NCBI RefSeq assembly: GCF_963678635.1
Contig: NC_087065.1
Span: 2,730,001 to 2,794,000, forward strand
DNA length: 64,000 nt
Direction of reading: 5' to 3'
Origin: Symsagittifera roscoffensis
Taxonomy: Eukaryota; Xenacoelomorpha; Acoela; Convolutidae
The position numbers and the translations under genes were made by a program. Positions 11,201 through 23,200 of the stretch are shown in pieces. Numbering within the stretch: position 1 is the stretch's first letter; each line of letters begins with the position of its first letter. The notes under the pieces were generated by a model that worked only from the letters and a program-made list of their open reading frames with translations, made no database searches and was not told the origin of the DNA.

Positions 11201-12456
11201 AATTAACATAAACGAGATTGAAAGTAATAATAATGCGAGCTAAGAAAAATTTAGCGTACTCTTGCAAAATCAAGATTGAAGTAACTAAAAACTTGCAAAC
11301 TGGTCTTCAATCAAATAATATACTACGACAATTCATTACAAAAAACAAACAATCAACCAAATAAACGCTTGCAAAATTAAACTTTGAGCCTAAATTACAA
11401 AAGATTAAATCAATTAATATAAACTTCTCAAACTTTCTATACTTTTTAGTTTTTAATTTTAGTAGAACTAAATTCAATCTTTTGATTTATTTCATTTTTG
11501 TATTCTGGAACCTGTCATTTTTTCTGAAATTTATCTGTTTTTTTTTTGTTTCGGCTGAAGTTTCCGTTTCTGAACTATCATTTAAAAACTTTCCAACTCT
11601 GTCTAATAATGGTTTTGTAAATATAACACAACAAAAGACTTCAAAAAACTCACAAACTTGAACATGGGGGGGGGGGGTTGAAAAAAGCCTGATTTCGCCC
11701 ACCATAGTTTTTACAAAAGCAAGTTTTGAGGTGAAAATGCGGACTAATGGGCCTAATGACGCCATGTCAAAAATAATTGGCCTTGTTTCTTCACTTTGCC
11801 AAACCAATTTATACACCATAAACATGATGCTCATACAAGCAGGGGAGAATCACAGAAATTTATCGATAATCATTATAAACTTGAAAAAATTGTAGCTCTT
11901 TTTCCTTTTTCCCCATATCGAACGAGCAGCTTTTTAATGGTGTAACGAGTGGTTTTACCAGGTTAGTTATGAAGCCCAAATAAATTTCCTTAGACTTAAT
12001 TAGTCTACATGTCAATTTATATAGCTATCGGAGGGTCTTTACGCCCACCTTTGAAGGTCAATTTCGATTTTTTTCAAAACATTGTCATAATGCAATGAAG
12101 TTTGACATAGTGAACAGACTTACAATCATGAAAGCGTGTCAGCTCAATCATCTCATAGTTTTTTTAGTCTGCATTTCAATTTTCATGATAATCGAAGGCT
12201 CTTTTCACCTCGAAACTATATAGCTTCACAGCTCCTTTGTGTAAAATTGTGTATAAGAATCTTTGCTTAAAACAAAAAAAAGAAGCACGTGCTGATTTTT
12301 TAATGTATAGACTATTGAAAATACTAAATTTCATTCAGACAAAATTTCTGATGAATGTACTGCAGCGCAGTTTAAAAATTAAACTGATTCAATCTACTGA
12401 GATATATCTTGCTGCAGAAATACTACTTGTACAATATTCACCACATCGTTATAAAA

Positions 12457-12865
12457 ATGGTCCTCAATAATACGTTCAATCAACGCAGACCAACAACTTT
12501 GCGCGCCAAGGTGTTAGTTGTGGGGGATGAAAAAGTGGGCAAAACTTCGATTATTCAGATGATAACTTCGGATGGAACCCATTTTCCGAAGCAGTACAAC
12601 ATGACAATTACTGTTGAAGAAATTCTGAAAAACTATCTAGTGCCAAATTCAAGTGACTCGGTTGAAATGTATTTTTTCGACTGTTCGGGAAAAGAGAGTC
12701 TGTACTCCAAAAATGAGACTTTCTGGGAAAATGGTTCCATAATTATGGCAGTATTTGACTTGTCCCAGCCGCAGACTCTGAGAAATGTGACCAAGTGGAT
12801 GGACAGAGCAATCAAGCAAGCAGGAGAATTAAGCCCGATGGTGGTGTTAATAGGCAACAAAAAAG
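12457..12865 (+). CDS. IFT27: IFT27 exon 1
   Basis: Codes for residues 1-136 plus one base of the next codon: P-loop, switch regions and the start of the G4 motif (VLIGNKK). Donor gtattt at 12866. Reading on past the donor gives only two extra residues before a stop, which supports splicing here. Confidence 0.93.
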
Positions 12866-15406
12866 GTATTTAAAAAAAATTTATCGTATACCAATTTAAC
12901 AGGCCGCTTGAATAATTGGCTCTTTTCTAGTTTCCCACCCCCTCGTAAAATTGCTTTTAAAATGTTCAAAAATTGTTCACTCGGCATTTTGCCTGCAATA
13001 AGAAATGATGTAAAGTTTGTTTACGTGTTCACCCTGACATGTGTCAAGGCAATTTGGAAAAAAAAAACTCATTTTAAGTAGACTTTCATATACTGAGAAT
13101 CAGAAAAAATTAAAGAGAGGAGGACTGGAAAAGAGCTGGATTTTTTTTTGGTTGCGAATTAACTGAAGCTATTGGGTTAAATTTTGTCTCGGAAAAATAG
13201 TCTGTTAACTTGTTAGGCGCCTTTCAATCTGTATACTGGAGAAAAAATAACACAATCAAACAATTTTCAATGCATAAAAAAATTCCATTAAACCTTGAGC
13301 TCATAAAATCGCTTCAATCTTTGTGCGAAAGTAAAACGTTAGAAACACAATTTTATCTGGCTTTTGCTTTGAAACAAAAAGAAATTGAAACCTGACAGAC
13401 AGTGAACCCTTTACATCAAACGAACAAAATTCTTACATTTTGATCCGGAAAAAAAACAGAAAGTACTGGACATTTCATTTTTTGAGAGATGGGCTCTTTT
13501 CCAGTTCCCCCCCCCCCCTTTCATTTTTTCTGAAATTCATTACATGAAAGTCTTTTTAAAATAATTTTTAATGTTATGAACTGCATTAAAACGTGTCAGC
13601 GTGAACAGCTGAACAAATTTTCACAACATTTCTAACATGAAAATTGCCGTGTGAACAATTTTTGAACATCTCTTATTGTAATTTAACAAAGGGGGGGGGA
13701 ACTGGAAAAGAGCCGAGAGATGCAACTTCACATCACGTTTTCTCGCTCGGCTCAGAAAGTTTTGAAAAAATGCTCCTAATTTTTCAATAAGAGCTTTGAA
13801 AAATGAGTTTATTTTTTATTGTTTTTTAAATGTCTCAAACTTTTTGTGAAATTTTCAGCTAAAAAATTGCCTTATAAACATTTGGGGGTAAAAACTAATA
13901 TAGTTGAAATCAATTCATTTTGTCTTTCAACAGATTTCTGATATTTTTTGTTTTTAATTTCTGTAGTTGCGTTACCTTTTTTCTCCAGTATGGTTTTACT
14001 TTTAGCCTAGTAAAAATACTGGTCCCACCCCTCTCCCCCAATTGTTCTCTTTTCCACTTTCCCCCACATTTCAAATTTTTCGACGCGTTATTAAGGCTAA
14101 ATTCGAGATTTACGATGTAAAGTATGAAGAACAAATGTGTTCGTATTAGTTAGTTAGTTCACATGAAAAACTTTATTTCATTATGACAATGAAAGAAAAG
14201 TTTTTCAAATTTTAAATTTCAAATGTTGGGGGAGGGGGGGGGGTGTTGTTGAAAAGAGCTGATGCATATGCGCCATTCAATTTGAATGTTATTTCTGAAT
14301 TGAGCCAGAAATCTTTTGTTAATTGTGGAGGTTGTGACTTGTTGACCCTATATTCGGCCAACACTTGTTGCCAAAACAGTTGGAGTTGGAGCATTAATTA
14401 ATTTCACAAAAGTTCGACTGGACCATTTTCGGCTTGAAACACTCGGCTCTTTTCAGTTTCACCCCCCCCCCCCCCCTTTCAAAATACCGAGTTTTACGTT
14501 TGTTTTACGTGTTATTACGGCTAAATGTGTGATGTTACGCTGTAAAGTATGAAGAACAAATCTGTTCAGAATTGTCGGTTTGTTCACCACGCCAAATTTC
14601 ATTGCATTATGGCAACGTTAAATATACTTTTCAAAATTGAATTTGAAAGGAGGGGGGAAACTGGAAAAGAGCCAAACACTCGAACTCTGAAGTGAACTAT
14701 TCGATCTCGACTCAATTATTTGACTCGACAACCCTTGTATTGGTGTGGTGACTAGTTATGATATTGGTATTGGAATTGGTTTTGTGGCCTTGGTACTGAT
14801 CATGGCTTAGTTAGTCCACATATCATTTTCATAACAACTGAACCATCATTATGGTGATGAACGACGTAATTGTTCACGCTCGAATTTTGCAGAAAACTGC
14901 AAAAAGTAGAGTAATAATCTACAAAAAAATGATTATATAAAAACAAGAAGGGATTTTAATCGATTATAATGGAGTATAATAGATTTCGTTTTTTTTAATA
15001 ATAGATTATAATGATTTGAAAATCCATTACGTTGTCGAATTTTGCCGCGATAATCGATTTATATAGGCAAAATTTTAGTCAACAAAAATCTATTATAATC
15101 AGTTTTCATCCATGAAATTTCGGTGCGAGGGAATAGTTGAAGAGAGGAACTCTGGAAATCATACTTTGTAAAAAAAGCCGCAAGGGTGACAAAGCTTTGT
15201 AACTGTTCCTTATAGATCTGGACAACGACTATTGCAACACACCTGAGAGGGCACAGGACATAGACAGTGTCTGCAAGAAGTACGGGGCCAAGTTCTTCGA
15301 AGTGTGTGCGAAAGAAAACCTCAGTTTGGAAGAGCCTTTCAAACACGCCTGCCACATGTACCACGAACTGTTCCTAAACAGAATCTCATCCATCAGTTCT
15401 TCCTAA
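12457..15406 (+). CDS. IFT27: intraflagellar transport protein 27 (RABL4-type small GTPase)
   Basis: Two exons, 12457-12865 and 15216-15406, joined at a phase-1 GT-AG intron (aaaaaag/gtattt ... cttatag/atctgg) that regenerates the GNKKD nucleotide-specificity motif. The product is 199 residues (human IFT27 is about 186). G1 P-loop VVGDEKVGKTS is at residues 20-30. The G3 region reads FDCSGKE in place of the canonical DTAGQE, as in IFT27, and GNKKD supplies G4. SDGTHFPKQYNMTITVE and the MYHELFLNR C-terminus also match the IFT27/RABL4 family. There is no C-terminal prenylation cysteine motif, as expected for IFT27. In the family, IFT27 pairs with IFT25 in the IFT-B complex in cilia and helps export of BBSome cargo. 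The start has an AAAAATGG context; an upstream in-frame ATG-like extension into 12409 is possible but unlikely. The intron is packed with MITEs. Confidence 0.93.
12918..13136. mobile_element. hAT-type MITE, copy A
   Basis: About 219 bp in the IFT27 intron. The left end ggctcttttctag and right end ctggaaaagagct form terminal inverted repeats shared with three neighbours. Internal C-rich and G-rich arms adjoin the ends (ccacccc and gaggagg). The flanking 8-mers (gaataatt, ggattttt) match only partly, so any target duplication has decayed. Confidence 0.75.
13492..13714. mobile_element. hAT-type MITE, copy B with intact TSD
   Basis: 223 bp element with perfect 13-bp inverted ends ggctcttttccag and ctggaaaagagcc, flanked by identical 8-bp direct repeats gagagatg (13484-13491 and 13715-13722). 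An 8-bp target duplication with short inverted ends is characteristic of hAT transposons. It has no coding capacity, so it is non-autonomous. Long C (left) and G (right) runs lie just inside the ends. Confidence 0.9.
14044..14260. mobile_element. hAT-type MITE, copy C
   Basis: About 217 bp. Degenerate left end gttctcttttccac, right end gaaaagagct preceded by a G-run. The internal sequence (taaggctaaat, gatgtaaagtatgaagaaca) matches copy D closely. No target duplication is recognised. Confidence 0.75.
14445..14673. mobile_element. hAT-type MITE, copy D with intact TSD
   Basis: 229 bp. Ends ggctcttttcagtttc and ctggaaaagagcc, flanked by identical 8-mers aaacactc (14437-14444 and 14674-14681). 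It shares internal sequence with copy C, showing one subfamily. A run of about 18 C lies just inside the left end. Confidence 0.9.
15216..15406 (+). CDS. IFT27: IFT27 exon 2
   Basis: Acceptor cttatag ends at 15215. The exon codes for the Asp completing GNKKD, then YGAKFFEVCAKENLSLEEPF (the G5-like CAKE region) and a C-terminal helix, and stops with TAA at 15404-15406. Confidence 0.92.
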
Positions 15407-15411
15407 TTTGC

Positions 15412-15417
15412 AATAAA
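15412..15417 (+). other. polyadenylation signal of IFT27
   Basis: AATAAA lies only 6 bases after the stop codon, giving a very short 3' UTR if used. No closer competing signal is visible. Confidence 0.6.
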
Positions 15418-15481
15418 ACTTCTTTCATTAAAGTGGTTTTCTAACAAATGAGAAAAATGTTATAGGATTATTTCAACGTTT

Positions 15482-15921
15482 GGCGCTTTTTCCAGTTTCT
15501 CACTCCCTCGAAAAATTACCAAATAAATCTGTTCAAAAATTGCTCATACGGAATTTTGCATAAAAAAAATGTTGCCAAAATTTGTTCATCTTTTCACGCT
15601 GACACGTTTGTATGCAGTTTGTAAGATAATAAGTCATTTTAAATTCAAAGCTGGGAGGTCTGGAAACGTTTTGATTAAAATTCCCTGCAACAATTTTTCG
15701 AACAACCCCGTCTTAAGAAGCATATATTTGTAGCAGAGATTGTAGAACATGAAAGGGTTCTTCAACCAAGCCGAGCACCCACTCAAAAAACATTAAAAAT
15801 TGAAGAAAATATGTCGCGAGAGTTGAACAAAAATATTTAGACTTGATAACACGTAAAGCAATTATAAAAATCCCTATTTTGGAAGTTGGGGTAGGGCGAG
15901 GTGGGCAAGTGGAAAAGAGCC
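15482..15921. mobile_element. degenerate hAT-type MITE copies E/F
   Basis: A left-end-like sequence ggcgctttttccagtttc at 15482 starts a copy whose internal part (gaacaaattttc-like and gtgttcacgctgacacg-like blocks) fades near 15668. A separate right end gtgggcaagtggaaaagagc stops at 15921. This is either two truncated copies or one with inserted sequence. It lies just downstream of IFT27. Confidence 0.5.
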
Positions 15922-18647
15922 ATTTCTACTATTGCTATAATTAAGCCACCAATTTCCTGAATAAATTTCAGCTTCAGAAATGCTACGAACAAATACCATC
16001 AAAAGTTGACTTCACTAACCAAAAATTCTAATCGAAAAGTTCCTTAAACTTAGTCTTTGAAAAAAATGCTTTTTATACAAATTTCATAATTTTTTGCTTA
16101 ATTGATTCAAACTAGTTATAAAAGAAGTGCTCAACCAATAACTTCCTTAATGTAATGCTAAATACACAATGAGCTCATTTATTCCCGCTCTTCTGAATAA
16201 CTGTTTTTGAAAGCTCTAAACATTCGAGTTATTTTTAAACGCATATTTCTAAATGCCGTGCGCAAGAAATGGTGAGTTTGAAATTTTAAATTTGAAACTT
16301 GTTCCTCTAAACAATTCTTTGAAAATTTTGAAGAATGCAATTTTCTCTAAAATTTTGTGTCAGACTTTTAATTGTGTAAGACTTCTAATTCGGGTACAAC
16401 AACAACCCAAAAACTTTGAGATTGTTTAAGATTTTGAATAAAATTTTTTAATGGTTTTTGAAATTAAACTAGTCATATAGTTTACAAACATGAAAAATCA
16501 CTAAGCATAGACCTTTTGTGCAAGTTTCTGTACTTATGGAATTTCAAGAAAATGTATGAATTGTTTTTGTTGATATAAAAAAGATGTATAATCAGCATTT
16601 TCGGTTAAATTTTTTGGTTTTGTCACCGATGCAATTTTTTGGTATTTTTATTAATCAATTGTTTGATATTTTTTGACAATGATTCAATTTTTTGAGTGTT
16701 TTTAGTTTTTTGGCAATATATTTTCCTGTCTTAGGTTGGATGAAATCTGCAATTCAAAAATTGCATGAAAGTACTTGGAAAAATTGCATTTTGGTGTTAA
16801 TGGTGTCGACTTAATGTAATTTGATCGGACAAAACTTTCTTGGGAAGCTCAAAAAAATTTTAGGTCCAGTTTAAAATGCCTTTCCTCTTCATTTAATCAA
16901 AAAGTGCAAACTTTTTTCTTTTTTTTTTCACTCAGATCAAAAATAAGGCAAAAAAAGGGTTTTTCTGAAAATTTTTCACAATTTATTCCTCCTATTTTTT
17001 TTGTGGGAGACACTTCTATCGAAGAAATTTTCAACCCATTGTAAATGCAATTGTTTGAGATACCAAAGTCTAAAAAATTACTAATCATTGTTTGAGATAC
17101 CCCATATCCTAAAAAATTACTAATCATAGACTTTTTATGCAATATTTTGTATGTATTGAATTGCAAAAAGTTTGTAAAACTACCATTTTTCTATGTATGT
17201 AAATTGTAAAAGTAGGGTTTTTGATCAACCCATAAAGTCATAAGTGGGGAATTTTTGAAGTAACATTTTGTTACCTATAGCATCAAAAAACTTTCGAGAG
17301 TTTTTCAAATGGACCTTTTAGTGCCCATATCCTAAAAAAATTTCCGGCCAAAACAAAAATTGCGCAAAATTCTGTTCAAAAAGCTGAAATTTTTTAAAAT
17401 TCTTTCCGTGTGAATCATTTTTTGGCATTCAAAACTTTTGCTCGAAGAATTTTATGAAAAAGACTACGGAAGTTTTGGCACTTTTAACCTCATCGAAAAA
17501 ATTGGTAAATCGTGTGTGATTTACTAAATCGTCCCGTGAAGCTCTAAAGAGAAAGAAACGATACAATTTTAAAACCTTATTTCAACGGAATGACTGAAAA
17601 AATTTTTAAGGTAATTTTAAAAATTATTCCAAAAAATTCATAAGTTCAGCTTTCAAATTAAATTTTTTTTGATGCAGATACTTGGGTCCTAGATTTTTTT
17701 ATAGGAATAACTTAAATAAAATCATTGGTTACTTTGAATTGTACAAATCAATTTTATTACTGTCAGTTGCAGCAGAAAAAATTTTGAAAGCTCCAATCCA
17801 AATCAAATAGCTTTTTATGTTCCCATCGCAATTTTCAAAAAGAAAACTTAAGTGCAATCGAGTCCCACTGGTCGGTTTTTCTCCAAAGTTTCGAAAAAAA
17901 AACGTTAGTTTTGTCGAAATACGCCTCAGGATTTTGGTTATTAAGAAAAAGGATCTAGTAATAGTTTTCTGCGTTTCTGACTGATTGAATACTTTTCATC
18001 ATTTGGTCCCTGTATTATGAGATGAGCCCTCGACCTCAGATTTATAGCAGAGTATTTTAACATTGAATCAAGTAAAAGATCAAACAAAAAGACACTGCAA
18101 GGGAAGATATACAACAAATCTCTCGCTACTCATGTTATTTAATTTTGAACAAAAAAATTTAATAGCAAGTGTTTTAATTTTCGGTAGATATTTTGAATTT
18201 ATAGTCCCATTTGGTGATAAATTTGAACGATGATGTATTAGCGAAGCAATTCGGTTCTGGTATTTCCGCGAGTGAAAATATATTTAAGACAAAAAACTCA
18301 AAATGTTCTTGGTTTTTTTGCAATTTGTTTTAAATGAAAACTACAAAAAATGTTTTTCTGATCAAGTTTTTACCAAAAAACTCAACTACAAAAGTTAAAT
18401 TTCAAAAGTCGATGCTAAAAAGATGATGTTTAAATTTTTTTCTTTTCTTTGACATTTTTTTTTGATTTTTAAAGTATTGTCAATGGAATCTTTTCATAAT
18501 TGTTTATACAGAGCAAAACAAAAGATTTTAAAAAAATATGCTTTTTACTCAAATCCAATTGATTCAAGAAGTTCAGTTAAGCAAAACAGTCAAATATTCA
18601 CATCAGAAATAGCCTGGTACAATCCAGACTCAGCCTACAAATCAACA
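15922..18647. other. AT-rich intergenic region, no gene seen
   Basis: No protein motif recognised in any frame. One local tandem duplication is visible at about 17050-17130: attgtttgagatacc followed by taaaaaattactaatcat occurs twice with a ~45 bp period. Otherwise it is low-complexity A/T sequence. Confidence 0.5.
17050..17130 (+). repeat. two-copy ~45 bp tandem repeat
   Basis: The unit tgtttgagatacc...ctaaaaaattactaatcat is present twice in a row, the second copy with a few extra bases (catat). No function evident. Confidence 0.7.
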
Positions 18648-19190
18648 AGGCGCTCGTATCAGGGCAAAACCTTATAACTTACAACTGATTTTAAACTTCT
18701 ACGAAATTACTTAAAATAAAATAATTGATCGAATTTTCAAAAAAAAAATTAAATAATTTTTTTAAATATCTTTCTGTGACAATCAAGGTAGAACAATTTC
18801 TAATACGGATTAAATCTTCACTTTCGCGTTAATCCGCCAGCACGATATTTGTTGCGGCGTTAATTATCCCAAATTGCTTATAAGGCGACAATTTGTAACA
18901 GGCGACAATTTGTAACAGGCGACATTTCGTAACAAGCGACAATCCGTAACTCTACATTCAGCGGGAAACACTGTTTCACGCGCAGTATTCTTCTCGTGCC
19001 AGATGTAAGCGTAAGCGGAAAAAATTATCACGGTCGAAATGTTTTGTTTTTAACTTGAGCTCAAGAAGTATCTTTCGAATGATATTTAAAAACTCCCTCA
19101 AAATTTAATAGTTAAAAAGTCGAAATATGTCTGTAGAAAAAAAAACAATTATTCTGTCACTTTCTTTGAAAGTCGAAACAAAAACTGAAA
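18648..19190 (+). repeat. dispersed repeat family R, diverged copy R1
   Basis: Begins gcgctcgtatcagggcaaaacc, shares the core cgcgttaatccgcc / gcggcgttaattatcccaaattg, and ends near gtcgaaacaaaaactg. This is the start-core-end order of the better copy at 37612-38140. Its middle carries an extra 17-bp tandem array (18883-18950). Confidence 0.6.
18883..18950 (+). repeat. 17-bp tandem repeat, four copies
   Basis: Four consecutive 17-bp units of type aggcgacaatttgtaac; the first two are identical and the last two carry substitutions. Nested inside repeat copy R1. Confidence 0.9.
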
Positions 19191-20162
19191 TTTTGTTGCG
19201 GTAACGTCAAAAAATTTGAGCCATTGTAGAAGAAACTTATGCACAAAGTCCTTTTTTTAAATTAAAATCTGTGAGTTTTGGAGGAAGAGACAGCTACTTT
19301 TAGTGTCGTTTTTAATCAAAATCAGTTATGGCTCTCGAAAACATTTCCTCATTGAAAGAGCTTAACACTATGATAATCAAAAATGGAAAACTGAAATTAT
19401 TTGACCTGCAATCAGTTATTTGAGTTTATCCGGGGTAAGTTTTTTTTCATTTGAAGTCCAAATATTAGGCTACAAAAACCTTTTTTTTTTAAGAAATGCG
19501 TTGCGCGTGGGGTGTTAATTTTTAGCGAAAGGCTGGATTTTTTGTTTTACTAAACTTTTCACATTTTTTGTTTCACTTTTCACTGATCACTTTTCAGATT
19601 TTTTGAAACAAAAATATTCCAGCAGTTTAAATGGCAGTTTGAACATTCATAGCATTGCGAATAATTATGCGCAATCTATGAAAAACAAAACTTCTCCTAT
19701 GAGAATGTCCTTCTGCATGTTCCAACTGCAATCTAACAACTATGGAGCCATTTTTTAAAAAAAAAATCTTGAGACTGTGAACATGGAGTTGTAAAAATGG
19801 AGAAAAAAACGTTTTCAGAAAATAGCACAAAAGAGTAAAAAAATTTCTTAAGTTCTGAGTTTTTATTTATTTTTACTAGCTCATTTTTGGTTGAAATTAG
19901 GATTTGAGCAGTTTGATGACTTGCCGTTTTGATACAAAAACATCACGCGGCCCATTTTTTCAATAAATTTTGTAAACCTGACGCTGAGGTAAATTGACAC
20001 TAGCATTCGTTCAAAATTCTTTTTCTCAAAATGTAAATATGACTTGCGACTGTTATGTTGTAATTGAGAACAAACAAACAAATCAACAAATGCAGTGTAC
20101 TTTACCATTTTGACTATCAACCATTCTTGGCATTTGATCATTTTCTAATGCTTTTGTGAAAG
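19191..20162. other. upstream region of the membrane mucin gene
   Basis: AT-rich with no gene recognised. It should contain the promoter and 5' UTR of the gene starting at 20163; no clear TATA box or other defined element can be assigned by eye. Confidence 0.4.
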
Positions 20163-20226
20163 ATGACGAAAACTGCAAATTTGATTTTACTAATTGGAAC
20201 AATTGTTCTGGTGTTGCTTACTATAG
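20163..20226 (+). CDS. membrane mucin exon 1 (signal peptide)
   Basis: ATG at 20163 opens a 21-codon hydrophobic stretch (ANLILLIGTIVLVLLTI) typical of a signal peptide. Donor gtaagt at 20227, phase 1. Confidence 0.88.
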
Positions 20227-23200
20227 GTAAGTTGCAGGTTTCTTGCTGTGCACTGATCTTTTATGCCCGAGCTTCTGATGCCCGATTTTCTGAAGCTTTT
20301 TGCAGTTTTCTTGCAGATATTTTTATTCTTAAATTTTGATTGAATTTTGATGTTTTATGTTGCATTTGGTTGTGAAATCCACATTAAACTTTACTGTAAA
20401 ATCTAAACCCTTAAATTTGACAGCAACCCTTGACTATGTAATCCAATGACAAACAAGTCTGCTCGTATCAGGGCCAAACCCTGAATGTCCCGACTGCCGT
20501 TTAAGGTCTATAGAGCATTAAAAAACTTGAAAAAATTAAATATTAAACACGCCATATTAAGTACAAAATGATAGATTCCGCTCCTAGTAACAAAGCAATT
20601 ATGGCAAATAAGCTTCCTTCAACCAATTTGGAACGATTAAATCTCCGCTTACGCGTTAATAGCGCAAAATATATCGCTCTTTAATTGTCCCAAATTGGCC
20701 CAAAATGGCAATCTTTAAACCCCCATAACTTTACAAAAAAATCTTAGGTGAAATATCTGTTCAAATTTAAGCTCAGACAACAATACCTTTTGAATGGTAT
20801 ACAAAAAGTATGTCAAAAATTGGTAGTGAAAAGTCGAAGTTATGTCTGAAGAAAAAAAACACCTTTTTTACCCTCTAAGCCAAAATATAATCATTTTGCT
20901 TCTTTCATTCACTTTAACAGGTGTATGTTGGGAGCACTACCATCCTGAAGATGAACAAGAAAACTCGAAACCAAACATTAGTATCAAGGTTTGTCTTGAT
21001 TTTATTATTGTCTTTTTGTTTTCATTGTTTACTGCAAAAGTAAAACACTTGTTTAGGAAGAATCAGGGTACAACAAAGAACTTCTTGTGAAACCCGCAAC
21101 AAAATGGGCTGAAAACGAAGAAGATCAGGTTACTTTTTTTCCTCATCCAAATGTATCGACGACGCCTCACATTGTCACAGTTACTAAGCTACCAAGGACA
21201 ACAGGTCAATCGGGGTCAACGCCCTCTTACGAGTCATCGACCTCGCCTCACATCGTGACGGTTACAAAATTACCTTCAAGCAAGACCACGACTATTGAAA
21301 ACACGACTGTTTCCACAACCGAAAATGTGACCACCGTTCCAATGACTACGTCAACAAACACGACAGAATTCACGACAACCGAGACGCCGAATGAGACATC
21401 TACCTCATTCACGACTGCCGAAACTACCATATTAACTAGTACTACCTCCGAAAGCACTTCAGCTCCCAGTTCAACAGAATATACATCAACGCAAACAACT
21501 GCGGCTCCTACAACCACTGAATCATCAGGAGTTACAACATCTGAAGTTACAAGTTCACTGCCGACATCTGAACCCACGACAACTGAAGAACAAACGACAA
21601 CTCCTGAGACTTCTATGACCTCCACGGAGTCAATGACTTCAACAGTTGTCACGACCGAACCGACAACAACGACAGCAAATCTAACGACTCTGTCAAATGC
21701 GACTTCAACTGAAGTTCCGACTACAACCTCCGATGTCATAAACACAACAGTGACTACTGAAGAAACGACGACTCTGATGACGACTGAGGTTCCGACAACT
21801 ATACCGACGACAACGTACATTAATACAACAATGTCGACAACAGGGGCAACTACTCTTAATACGTCGACAACTTCCGAAATCACTACAGAAATGACAACGA
21901 TGACTGAGACAACTGAACTTACAACAATTTTGTCAACTACAACCGAAAACAGCACTGTTGAAACTACGATTGAAACTTCGACTAGCCCAAGCACCTCTGA
22001 AGCTCCAACTTCTTCTTTTGCGACAACATCGTCTCAAATTACGACATCGGGAATGGTAGCTTCGTCTAGTACTGAAGAAGCCAGCACGACATTTGAACCT
22101 ACGACAGCACTCCCAACTACATTTACTCCAGAAACTGAAAACACGACATCTTTGTTCTGCGTAATTTGCAACAACGGGAAATATGCTCCAAAAAGTATGT
22201 ATCAGAAAAATTCTAGCATTGGGAATTTTTTGACGGGGGAGAGTTTGATAGACACTATACATCTGTTGTTTATGACAGCTTGGTGACTTGAACTATTTCG
22301 GCTCTGTAGAAACTTTGGAATGACTAATCTTGTTTCTTCATTTACTATTTACAACAAAAAATAATGTTTTTCCTTGACTATCAAAAGTTGAATTAAAAAT
22401 ACACAGGAAAAATGACAAAATAGATTTTTTTATGTATTTTTTTTAAAATTTGTCTTATAAAAAGTATATATTTTTTGAATTTTTAAATTAATTCTTAGTG
22501 GTCGGAATAATTTGTGTTTAAATCTCAGCAACCGGCTTTCTTTGTTGACATATAAAAACTTACGTGATTTTTTATCGTTCATCTATTATCGATTATACTT
22601 CTCTTATTGCAACATTACCAAACTGTGTTTAGATGAATGCAAGCATTGCCTTGCTGAAGACGAGTGCTACTCGGGCGAGTGTGAGTCATGTGCCCCCGGC
22701 AACTATACTCCAAGGTAAAATACAACAACCACCAGTTGCTGTGCGTCGAACACACAATGTTCCCACGACAGCTTCTTTGCAAAAAATAATTGTTTTTTTT
22801 GGGGGGGGGGGGGGGGTTGGGGAAAGGGGCGAGGGGTTTTGTGGATATGTTGAAAAGGGTACAATTACTCTAACGCGTAGAAAGTTGTGTAATTTAACTA
22901 CCAGACTAACTAGGAATTGATTGTATGATATCTAATATCTTAATTTTCTTGAGATTTTTAATTATTTGGTGAGGAGCGTGATAAAAGTGTGCAAATACCA
23001 CTGGTAACTATTCTAACTAAACTAAGTTAAAAAGAATAAAATCAGGTATTGAATTAAAACTGACCGATGTCTTAAACGACAAAATGTTATGTACAATTGG
23101 GGTTATGTGACAAATAAACAAATTGAACAGGCTAAACTACATAGGTAACTAAACTGAAAATGTACAAAATCACTAAAATTAAGAATTGGTAAATAAAATA

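Larger units (their letters stand above)
5885..12456. other. long AT-rich intergenic stretch, no gene recognised
   Basis: All open frames here are short, low in complexity and without known motifs. Visible structure: a diverged repeat pair (8290-8700 and 10860-11200, listed separately), a short duplication caaagcattcacat near 7273-7300, and a G-run at 11665 followed by ttgaaaaaagcc, which resembles the right end of the MITE family found downstream. The last ~200 bp should contain the promoter and 5' UTR of IFT27. Confidence 0.5.

Noticed and set aside
21248-21994. 248-codon minus-strand Val-rich frame
   Set aside because: Antisense shadow of the Thr-rich exon 3 of the membrane mucin.
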